A stretch of DNA of 44,484 bases from Sandaracinaceae bacterium (lineage in GTDB: Bacteria > Myxococcota_A > Polyangia > Polyangiales > Sandaracinaceae), in the NCBI GenBank assembly GCA_019694315.1, contig JAIBCE010000021.1:1-44484 (forward strand), in the 5' to 3' direction. How positions within the stretch are numbered: position 1 is the first letter of the stretch; each line of letters begins with the position of its first letter. Positions 7,965-15,193 of this stretch are shown here, in pieces. Under the pieces are notes generated by a model. That model saw only the letters and a list, made by a program, of their open reading frames with translations, was not told where the DNA came from and did not search any database. The translations under genes and the position numbers were made by a program.

Positions 7965-8345
7965 ATGGGACAGATCGACCGCCCCGAGCCTGCGCCGAGC
8001 CCCGAGTCGAGCTCCGAGGCGACGCCGGAGCCGTCCGACGGCGCGGATCTCGCGGAAGCCAGCCCCTCGGGCGCGGCTCTCGTGTCCTTGCCGCTCGTGA
8101 TCGTCGGCTGGCTCCTCGAGGCGATGGTCTTCCAGGGCTTCGACGTGCTCCTCGTGCCGGGGGGCCTGGTCCTCCTCGCAGGAGCGGTCGCCGCGATCCT
8201 CGGTCTCCAAGAGACGGAGCCCAAGCGCCCCGACCGACGCGGCGGCCGTGGCCTCGCCAAGGTCGCGCTCGGCCTGCTCCTCGGCCCCGTGCTCCTGGCC
8301 TGTCTCGTCTTCGGTCTGATCCTGCTCACGTGCGCCGGGCACTGA
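7965..8345 (+). CDS. Small membrane protein of unknown function
   Basis: 126 residues from ATG at 7965. The first 38 residues are Glu/Pro/Ser-rich and hydrophilic. Three hydrophobic helices follow at about 40-58, 60-82 and 97-122, and the protein ends in TCAGH. No family recognised. The 127 bp after it contain a CCCTGCG...CGCAGGG inverted repeat (8351-8385) without a T-tract, possibly a weak transcript end ahead of the ferritin-like gene. Confidence 0.6.
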   Translation: MGQIDRPEPAPSPESSSEATPEPSDGADLAEASPSGAALVSLPLVIVGWLLEAMVFQGFDVLLVPGGLVLLAGAVAAILGLQETEPKRPDRRGGRGLAKVALGLLLGPVLLACLVFGLILLTCAGH

Positions 8346-8472
8346 TCTCCCCCTGCGACCTGCGAGGATCTCCGCGCAGGGCGACGATTCGGACGCCTCG
8401 GCGGCAGGCTCCCCCGGCGCAGCGAGACCGAGAGACGATCGCACGAGGCGCCCTGCGCTACGCTGCGGCTCG

Positions 8473-9228
8473 ATGAGCCTCTCTCGCTCGCTCGAGCGCG
8501 CGCTCAAGGTGCGCCTCCACACGCAGCTCGCGGCCGATCCGCGCACGCATGCGTGGACGCTGTCGCTCTACCGCGCGGGCGAGCACCACCCCGAGACGGT
8601 GCACGACTACTTCCCGCACGAGGCTGCGCGGCCACGCTGGCCGTGGCTCGCCGAGCAGCTCAAGCGTCACGCGGGCGACGAGCGGCGGCACGCGGCGCTC
8701 TATACGCGGGCGATCCGCGACATGGGCGAGGAGCCCCTCGAGCTCGACGGGCTCGACGTGCTCAACAACACGATCCGCGCGCAGACCCGCGCGACGTGGG
8801 CGATCCGTCCCGAGGACGGCCCCGACGTCGTCCGCATCCGCATCGCGCACTTCCTCGCGCACGCGCATCACCTCGAGCATCGCGTGGATCGCTCGGTGGG
8901 CTTCCACGTGGAGGCCTGCGAGCGCGTGGGCTCGGCGCGCACGCACTCGATCGCCGAGGTGGCCGCGCGCGTGCAGGCCGACGAGGTGCGCCACATCTCC
9001 TCCACGCTCGAGGCGCTCACCGAGCTCACCACGCACCGCGAGCGCACCGCGATCCTCGAGCTGCACGAGTCGGCCGAGAACGCGGCCGACCTCGCGTTCT
9101 CGTCGCGGCAGCTGCGTCACCTCGGCGTGGCCTTCCGCGATCGCTTCGGCGCGCCCGATCGCGCCTTCTATCGCCTCACCGCCGTCGCCATGGAGCTCGG
9201 CCTCGCGCTCGGCGCCAGGATGAGCTGA
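8473..9228 (+). CDS. Ferritin-like diiron-type protein
   Basis: 251 residues, almost entirely helical. Metal-ligand pairs of the ferritin-like four-helix bundle are visible: Glu37 in an AGEHH helix, ExxH at Glu70/His73 (DERRHAALY), an acidic/His helix around Glu135 (AHHLEHR) and ExxH at Glu171/His174 (ADEVRH). Proteins of this type use O2 at a diiron site for oxidation or hydroxylation, or serve as redox/oxygen-protection partners. No specific subfamily is recognised. It is the first gene of a rightward set with a Tes-like radical SAM protein (62 bp later) and a fatty-acid-hydroxylase-family protein, which suggests a role in lipid modification. Confidence 0.7.
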   Translation: MSLSRSLERALKVRLHTQLAADPRTHAWTLSLYRAGEHHPETVHDYFPHEAARPRWPWLAEQLKRHAGDERRHAALYTRAIRDMGEEPLELDGLDVLNNTIRAQTRATWAIRPEDGPDVVRIRIAHFLAHAHHLEHRVDRSVGFHVEACERVGSARTHSIAEVAARVQADEVRHISSTLEALTELTTHRERTAILELHESAENAADLAFSSRQLRHLGVAFRDRFGAPDRAFYRLTAVAMELGLALGARMS

Positions 9229-9290
9229 CCATGAGCGGCGTCGCCGAGACAGCGGATCCTGTGTAGGCAGTCGGTAGCCAGCGAGACGTC

Positions 9291-10856
9291 ATGCAAGAAG
9301 CCAGCTCCAAGCCCAAGCGACGCCTCGGCCTCGCGCTGCCTCCGCCCACGCGCGGGCAGACGATCGAGCGCCTCGCGGCGGAGCTGCGAGAGCTCGACGA
9401 GGCCCGCGCGATCGCGCACGTGGGCGCGCGCCACGTCGATCGTCTGCTCAAGAGCACCGTGGGCCTGTGCCCGAGCTGCCTCGCGCCCGTGCCCGCGCTG
9501 GTGTTCGAGCGGGGCGTGCGCGTGATCCTCGCCAAGCGCTGCGCCACGCATGGCACGAGCGAGGCCGTGATCGAGAACGATCGCCGCTACTACTCGCTCT
9601 CGAACAAGGATCGCCACGGCCGCCGCTTCGCCGACGATCGCGTCTTCCGCATCCCCGACTACACGAGCCCGATCCTCCCCAACGGTCTCTCGGGCGACGG
9701 CGCGTGCTGCGCGCCCGGAGAGGCGTGCGACACGAGCCCCGCGGCGAGCCTCGGCGAGCACACCGATCAGCTCCAGAACCGCAGCTGCACCGTGCTCGTC
9801 GAGGTCACCGACGCGTGCAACCTCGCGTGCAAGGTCTGCTACTCCGAGAGCGCAGGCGAGCGCTTCATGCCGCTCTCGACGTTCCAGTCGCACGTGCGCG
9901 AGCTCGTCGCGAAGAAGGGCCGCATCGACTCGCTCCAGATCACGGGCGGCGAGTCCTCGCTCCACCCGCGCTTCTGGGAGCTCGTCGACTTCGCGTACCG
10001 CGAGCCGGGCATCCAGAAGATCTTCGTGCCCACGAATGGTCTCCGCCTCGCGCGGGCCGAGGAGCGCGCGCGCTTCGCGCCCTACGCCGACAAGATCGTG
10101 GTGCTGCTCCAGTTCGATGCGCTCTCGCGCGAGGTCAACCACGAGATGCGCGGCGCCGAGCCCGCAGAGCTCCGGCGCCGCATCGTGGCCGACCTCGATC
10201 GCCTCGGCGTGCCGATGCAGCTCACGATGACGCTCGCCCGCGGTGTGAACGAGCACGAGATCGGCGGCGTGCTCGACGTGGCCCTCGAGCACAGGATGGT
10301 GAAGCTCGTCGCGATGCAGCCAGTGACCTGGTCGGGGCGCTTCGAGCTCGGCGCCGACCCGATGGATCGCCTCACGCTCTCGGACGTGGCGCACGCCATC
10401 CAGGCTCGCGCGCACGTGCGCATGCGCCGCGAGGACTTCGTGCCCATCCCGTGCAGTCACCCCAATTGCGGCTGGCTCACGGTCTTCCTGCGCCGCTTCG
10501 GCCTCGTGCACAACGTCGTGCGCTACGTCGATCTCGACAAGGTGATGAACGACGTGGCCTACAAGACGCTGCTCTCCACGAGCGAGCTGCGCGAGGTGGT
10601 GGGCACGGCCGATCGCGCGGTGCTCGCGCGCGTGGCGGGCTGGCTCGGCAAGCGCGTGGTGCGCTCGACCGACATGTTCTCGATCGCGATCAAGCCGTTC
10701 ATGGATCGGCACACCTACGATCAGGATCGCGTGGCCAATTGCTGCCACCACATCACCGACACGCGCGGCGTCCTCCGCAGCTTCTGCGAGTACAACGCGC
10801 TCGATCGACGCGACGATCCGTGGACGCGCTTTCCCACGCGCGACGCGGTGGGCTGA
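9291..10856 (+). CDS. Radical SAM protein of the Tes (tetraether synthase, MJ0619)-like family
   Basis: 521 residues. The radical SAM cluster motif is CNLACKVC (Cys176, 180, 183), with GGE at 219-221 for SAM binding. An N-terminal Cys module LCPSC (60, 63) plus Cys84 in RCATHG resembles the GLCPxC...CPEHG module of Tes. Further cysteines occur at 139, 140, 146, 166, in PCSHPNC (388, 393), and at 484, 485 and 499 (NCCHH...FCEYN). Archaeal Tes joins isoprenoid lipid tails through C-C bonds using several iron-sulfur clusters plus a rubredoxin-like iron, and this Cys layout is compatible with extra clusters. Bacterial relatives exist, and some act on membrane-spanning lipids. Substrate here is unknown. 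The stop is 22 bp before a fatty-acid-hydroxylase-family gene. Confidence 0.75.
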   Translation: MQEASSKPKRRLGLALPPPTRGQTIERLAAELRELDEARAIAHVGARHVDRLLKSTVGLCPSCLAPVPALVFERGVRVILAKRCATHGTSEAVIENDRRYYSLSNKDRHGRRFADDRVFRIPDYTSPILPNGLSGDGACCAPGEACDTSPAASLGEHTDQLQNRSCTVLVEVTDACNLACKVCYSESAGERFMPLSTFQSHVRELVAKKGRIDSLQITGGESSLHPRFWELVDFAYREPGIQKIFVPTNGLRLARAEERARFAPYADKIVVLLQFDALSREVNHEMRGAEPAELRRRIVADLDRLGVPMQLTMTLARGVNEHEIGGVLDVALEHRMVKLVAMQPVTWSGRFELGADPMDRLTLSDVAHAIQARAHVRMRREDFVPIPCSHPNCGWLTVFLRRFGLVHNVVRYVDLDKVMNDVAYKTLLSTSELREVVGTADRAVLARVAGWLGKRVVRSTDMFSIAIKPFMDRHTYDQDRVANCCHHITDTRGVLRSFCEYNALDRRDDPWTRFPTRDAVG

Positions 10857-10878
10857 TCGCACACGAAGGAGGCGCGCC

Positions 10879-11745
10879 GTGGAGTCGCTCGCGCTCGTCT
10901 ACCTCGGCCTCGCGGTGCTCGGGCCCCTCTTCGCGCTCGCGCAGCGCCTGCGTCCTGCGGCCGAAGGGGCGCCCTCGGTGTGGGCGCGTGGTCGCCTCGT
11001 CGACTGGTCGTACTGGGTGATCACGCCGCTCGTGTCGGGGCTGATCTCTCGCGCCCTCGTCGTCGCGCTCGGCGCCCTCGTGGCGATGGCGCTCGGCGCC
11101 ACGATCGCGCACGCCGACGACGTCTTCGGCTTCTTCGCAGCGCGCTCGCTCCTCCGCGCGCTGCCCGAGGGCGCGCAGCTCCTCGTGTGCCTCGCGCTCG
11201 TCGATCTCCTCTCGTACGCGAGCCACCGCCTGCGCCACCACGCGCTCTTCTTCCCGCTCCACGCGATCCACCACTCGGCCGAGGAGCTCGACTGGCTGGC
11301 GGCCGCGCGCATGCATCCGCTCGACGAGATCGTCGACAACGTCGCCATCACGCTGCCGATCCTCTTCCTCGGCCCCGCGCCGTGGGTGCTGCTCTGCCTC
11401 GGCCCGATCACGCTCCTCTACACGCTCTTCACGCACGCCGCGATCGAGCTGCCGCTCGGCCCGCTGCGCTTCGTGATCGTGGGCCCCGCGTTCCACCGCG
11501 TGCACCACGCCGCCGACGTGCCGGGCGTGAATTACGCGGGGATGATCGCGCTCTGGGACGTGCTCTTCGGCACGTTCCGCGATCCGGCGAGCCACGAGGC
11601 GGGTCGCGACGGACCCGTCGCGATGGGAGCGAAGCCTGCTCCGCTGCGCTTCGGCCTGGGCGAGGAGCACGTGCCCCCGAGCGTGCGCGCGCACCTCGTG
11701 GCGCCCGTGATGCGCTTCCTCCTCGGCGACCGCGCCTCGCGGTGA
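10879..11745 (+). CDS. Fatty acid hydroxylase / sterol desaturase family membrane protein
   Basis: 288 residues from GTG at 10879, preceded at good spacing by AAGGAGG. Membrane helices lie at about 4-22, 44-75, 100-113 and 155-188. Diiron histidine motifs are HRLRH (116-120), HAIHH (128-132) and HRVHH (206-210), with additional His146 and His186. The superfamily hydroxylates lipids and includes alkylglycerol monooxygenase and C-5/C-4 sterol enzymes. The short 22-bp gap to the Tes-like gene argues for co-transcription and a shared lipid substrate. It differs from the hydroxylase at 281-1120 in the histidine-box spacers and in genomic context. Confidence 0.85.
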   Translation: MESLALVYLGLAVLGPLFALAQRLRPAAEGAPSVWARGRLVDWSYWVITPLVSGLISRALVVALGALVAMALGATIAHADDVFGFFAARSLLRALPEGAQLLVCLALVDLLSYASHRLRHHALFFPLHAIHHSAEELDWLAAARMHPLDEIVDNVAITLPILFLGPAPWVLLCLGPITLLYTLFTHAAIELPLGPLRFVIVGPAFHRVHHAADVPGVNYAGMIALWDVLFGTFRDPASHEAGRDGPVAMGAKPAPLRFGLGEEHVPPSVRAHLVAPVMRFLLGDRASR

Positions 11746-11825
11746 GCGAGCGAGCGAGCGAGCGTGAACGGTCCCTTCTCGGGGGTCCTGCGCGCGGACG
11801 TGCGAACGCCCGCTGTCTACGGATT

Positions 11826-11846
11826 CGCCTTCGAAACAGGCGTTTT
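11826..11846 (+). terminator. Weak candidate Rho-independent terminator
   Basis: Stem CGCCT (11826-11830) and AGGCG (11838-11842) with a 7-nt loop, followed by TTTT. It lies 80 bp past the end of the hydroxylase gene, a sensible place for the end of the cassette. The stem is only 5 bp, so confidence is low. Confidence 0.35.
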
Positions 11847-12004
11847 CGTGATGGATCCGCTCCTCGAGGCCACCGTCTGGAGGGCGTGAGAGAACTCGTG
11901 CCGCTGCGATTCGTGGCCTCCGAGGGCTTCCGCCCCGGCGGAGTCCGGAACATCCTTGCCCCCTGGCCCCGTGGGCCCTTGCCTCTTCATTCGTGGGAGC
12001 TGAC

Positions 12005-13816
12005 GTGACCTCGACCCGTCTCCGCTCGAGCTTGCTCGCCGCCTCGACCTTCCTCGGCCTCACGGCCGGCGCCCTCGGGCTCGCCGAGACCGCGCACGCC
12101 CAGCGCGTGATCGACATCGAGTACACGCCCACGCGTCGCGCGCAGATCGCGGTGTGGCTGACCGCGGAGGACGGCACCTACCTGCGGACGCTCATGCTCA
12201 CGCAGGCCACCTCGCTCTACGGCATCGGCAACCGCCCCGGCGCCATGCAGATGAACAGCGGCTTCCGCTGGCCCTATGGCCGACGCGAGGGCGTCTTGCC
12301 GGTGTGGGCCCACGCCCGTCTGACGGCGCCCGGCGCGCGTCCGTTCCGGCGCGTCATCTTCCAGGATCGCCTGAGCGAGGGCCACGCCTCGCGCTCCGCG
12401 AGCGACTTCTCGCGCGACGATCACTTCTGTCTCTCGTTCAACAACGCCACCACCCAGCGCGACGCGCTCGACGCCGTGTCATGCGCGTCGGTGTTCAACA
12501 GCGACAAGGGCCGCTACATCACGGAGGCCGACGTCGCCGAGGGCTACCGCGAGCCCGCCGAGAGCGGACCGGGCGTCTCGTCGTCGTACGCGCTCGGCCT
12601 CGACTCGCTCTATCCGCCGCGCCGCGACGTGCGTCGGTGCACCGAGCCCGGTTGCTACGACACGGCCGACGTCGATCTCTTCAACGCCGACGCGCGCGCC
12701 GTGATGCCCGAGATCGACGCCGTCACCGCGGCCACGCCGCCTGGCGAGGTCGCGCAGCACATCATGTTCACGGTGCCCGACGACTGGACGAGCGGCACCT
12801 ACTACGTCTACGTCGAGGTCAACGTCGAGGGCGACTGGTCCGAGCAGTGGGGGCCCACGCAGTACCCGACACCCCACTCCGACACCGGCCTGCTCACCGA
12901 GCAGTGGGACTACTGGGCGATGAACTACGGCTATCCGTATCGCGGGCAGCCGTCGATGGTCTATCGGGTGGAGGTGCCGATCGGCGAGACCGGGTTGTCG
13001 TCGAGCGACGAGGCCTACGGCTACGGCTCGCTCGATGGCCGCGGCGCGACGGGCGGCGACATCCACCCGATCGACGCCACCATCGTCGACGACCCGACCG
13101 GAGCCCCGGGCAGCGGCGTGGATCGCCTGCATGCCGGGACGGGCGGCGCGCGCGTGCGCGTCCGCTCGATGGCGGCCGAGGCGTGTCGGCTCAACCGTCC
13201 GCCCACGGCGATCGAGGGCCTCGTGGTCTCGCAGTACCACGAGCGCCGACAGGCTCATCGCTTCGCGCACCTCGAGATGATCGCGCCCGACGACGACGAG
13301 GGCATCTTCCAGTACGAGGTCCGCTACTCCGACGAGGCGATCACCGACGAGGCGAGCTTCCTCCGCGCCCGCCCGGCCAACGCTGCGAGCCTCGAGATCG
13401 AGGCGCTCCAGGTGCCCATCGACGTGCCTGCAGGGCAGGTGATCGCGGTCGATCTCGGAGGTCTCTCGTTCGAGCGCCACTACTGGTTCGGCGTGCGCGC
13501 GATCGACGGCTGCAACACCGCGAGCCCGATCGCGGTGACCGAGTACACGACGCCGCCCATCCAGTTCACGACCGTCTCGCCCTGCTTCGTGGCCACCGCC
13601 GCGTACGGCACGCCGATGGCCGACGAGATCGGTGTCCTGCGCCGCTTCCGCGATCGTCACCTCCTCACGAGCCCGCTCGGCGCGGCGCTCGTCGACGCGT
13701 ACTACGAGGTGGGCCCCGGCCTCGCCGACGTGATCCGCGAGGACGAGGATCGCCGCAGCGTCGTGCGCACGCTGCTCTCCCCGATCGTCGCGCTCGCGCG
13801 CTGGATCGACGGCTGA
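12005..13816 (+). CDS. Secreted protein with C-terminal CFI-box (CFI-box-CTERM-like) domain
   Basis: 603 residues from GTG at 12005, chosen because GGGAG lies 5 bases upstream; an in-frame GTG at 11993 is the alternative. A Sec signal peptide ends near ETAHAQ. The bulk is a large beta-rich exported region with scattered cysteines. The last roughly 80 residues start with CFVATAAYG (Cys about 527), then LRRFRDRHLL, then ALVDAYYEVGPGLADVI. This matches the CFI-box-CTERM signature (CFIATAAYG...LRxFRD...YYxxSPxxA), with Val for Ile in the box. That domain ends many exported proteins, and its role is thought to lie in surface attachment or processing but is not settled. No enzyme motif was found in the main body. 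The 258 bp upstream hold no other gene. Confidence 0.75.
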   Translation: MTSTRLRSSLLAASTFLGLTAGALGLAETAHAQRVIDIEYTPTRRAQIAVWLTAEDGTYLRTLMLTQATSLYGIGNRPGAMQMNSGFRWPYGRREGVLPVWAHARLTAPGARPFRRVIFQDRLSEGHASRSASDFSRDDHFCLSFNNATTQRDALDAVSCASVFNSDKGRYITEADVAEGYREPAESGPGVSSSYALGLDSLYPPRRDVRRCTEPGCYDTADVDLFNADARAVMPEIDAVTAATPPGEVAQHIMFTVPDDWTSGTYYVYVEVNVEGDWSEQWGPTQYPTPHSDTGLLTEQWDYWAMNYGYPYRGQPSMVYRVEVPIGETGLSSSDEAYGYGSLDGRGATGGDIHPIDATIVDDPTGAPGSGVDRLHAGTGGARVRVRSMAAEACRLNRPPTAIEGLVVSQYHERRQAHRFAHLEMIAPDDDEGIFQYEVRYSDEAITDEASFLRARPANAASLEIEALQVPIDVPAGQVIAVDLGGLSFERHYWFGVRAIDGCNTASPIAVTEYTTPPIQFTTVSPCFVATAAYGTPMADEIGVLRRFRDRHLLTSPLGAALVDAYYEVGPGLADVIREDEDRRSVVRTLLSPIVALARWIDG

Positions 13817-13849
13817 GCTCGCGGCAGAGCTGATCTCGCGGCAGAGCGC

Positions 13850-15031
13850 TCAGCGGGGGATCGCGACCACCACCGCCGTGGTGTTGTGCCAGCCATCGAG
13901 GCGGCCGCGTGAGCGCGCGATCTCGCCGTAGGTGAAGAAGCCCGCGATGGGCGTCTTGGCGAAGACCGAGCGGATCGCGTCGAGCTCGCGGCTCACCTGC
14001 TCGGCGAGGATCGTCGCGCGACACACGCAGTCGAACACGAGCACGGCGGCGGCCTCGCGGCCTCCGAGGCCCTGAGCCGCCTCCTGGGCAGCGCGTCGCG
14101 CGGCGGCCACCATCTCGTCGGGCTCGCCGTCGAGGATCGCGATCGTCGTGCCCTCCGGGATGTCGGCGGCGCAGTGGATCGCACCGGACGCATCTGCCGA
14201 GAGCGGCGCGCGCGCCGTGCGGAGCTCTCCGAGGAAGAACAGGCCGAGCTCGTTCGCGATCATGTACGGCCCCGCCGTGCCGGGCGTGATCTCGACGCCC
14301 CGCGCCTTGGCGTGTGCGCGATAGAGCTCGAACGCGGGCTTTCCGTCGATCTCGAGCACGACGTTCCCGTCGGCGCGTGTGACCTCGTGACGATCCGGAT
14401 CGGGACGGAGGCCGTGATCCACGCCCACGCCCCAGCGATTCGGGCCGAAGAAGTGGAGGGCCGCGGCGCCGTCGCTCGTCACGCGGCCCCCCGCGCCCAC
14501 GTGCGTCGCGAGGAACTGTCCTTCGTCGCCTGCGGCCCCGCCCACCACCTGCTGGAACGCGCGGGTCGCACGCAGCACTGCCTGCACGATGCGATCGCCC
14601 GAGCCCGAGAGACCATCGACGAGCACCACGGACGTGCTCGCCGGAAAGCCTCGCGACGTGGCGGTCTTCTGTGCGTCGGCGTAGCCCTCACAGAGGAGCG
14701 CGGCCGCGCGCTCCGGATCGATCTTCGCGCCCGTCGCGAGCCCTCGCGCCACGACCATCTCGGTGGCGAGCAGGAGCACGACGATGCCTCCACGGATCAC
14801 GCCGCGCTCCGTGAATTCGCCCGCCGTCGTGCACCCGATGGCCGCGATGCCCGGCACCGCCGCGTCGACCGCCGCGAGCACGCGCGGGAGCTTGTGCTTG
14901 GGCGACGCGAAGACGATCGCCGCGCTCGGCGTCTCGCCCGCCAGGCCCGCGAGCGCTTGGCGCATCGCCTCCTCGGCCGCGACGTCCGTGCGCGCGTCCG
15001 CGCTCTGACCCGTCGCTGCACGCGTCGACAT
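13850..15031 (-). CDS. Stand-alone FIST N/C domain sensor protein
   Basis: 393 residues from ATG at 15031 (a TTG at 15043 is possible). The N-terminal half has FIST-N features (VFASPKHKLPRVL, IGCTTAGEFTERG, VLVDGLSGSG, QQVVGGAAGDEGQF) and the C-terminal half is FIST-C-like (ALEHH-type loops, ADIPEGTTIAILDG, LVFDCVCRATIL, FAKTPIAGFFTYGEI). FIST domains are small-ligand sensing modules usually fused to kinases or methyl-accepting proteins. Here no output domain is attached, so it may sense and act through a partner. Flanking genes are convergent (CFI-box protein) or the Pnkp/Hen1 operon. A 13-bp direct repeat (CTCGCGGCAGAGC) lies in the gap just past its stop. Confidence 0.82.
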   Translation of the reverse strand: MSTRAATGQSADARTDVAAEEAMRQALAGLAGETPSAAIVFASPKHKLPRVLAAVDAAVPGIAAIGCTTAGEFTERGVIRGGIVVLLLATEMVVARGLATGAKIDPERAAALLCEGYADAQKTATSRGFPASTSVVLVDGLSGSGDRIVQAVLRATRAFQQVVGGAAGDEGQFLATHVGAGGRVTSDGAAALHFFGPNRWGVGVDHGLRPDPDRHEVTRADGNVVLEIDGKPAFELYRAHAKARGVEITPGTAGPYMIANELGLFFLGELRTARAPLSADASGAIHCAADIPEGTTIAILDGEPDEMVAAARRAAQEAAQGLGGREAAAVLVFDCVCRATILAEQVSRELDAIRSVFAKTPIAGFFTYGEIARSRGRLDGWHNTTAVVVAIPR

Positions 15032-15193
15032 CCTCTCTACCAAAGCAGAATTCCGCGATGAGAGGAAGCCGCGTTCGTGGGCGAAGAGAGTTTTCCAACA
15101 GCATTGTAGGTGCGCAAGAGCTTGCTCACCCCGAGCGAGCGCGATGCCGACGTCCGAGTCGTCGCGCTGCGAGCCGCTCGTCGGAGGAGCCGA

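Noticed and set aside
11746..11764. GAGC tetranucleotide run after the hydroxylase stop
   Set aside because: Five short units in GC-rich DNA; no gene or promoter depends on its length, so nothing can be concluded.
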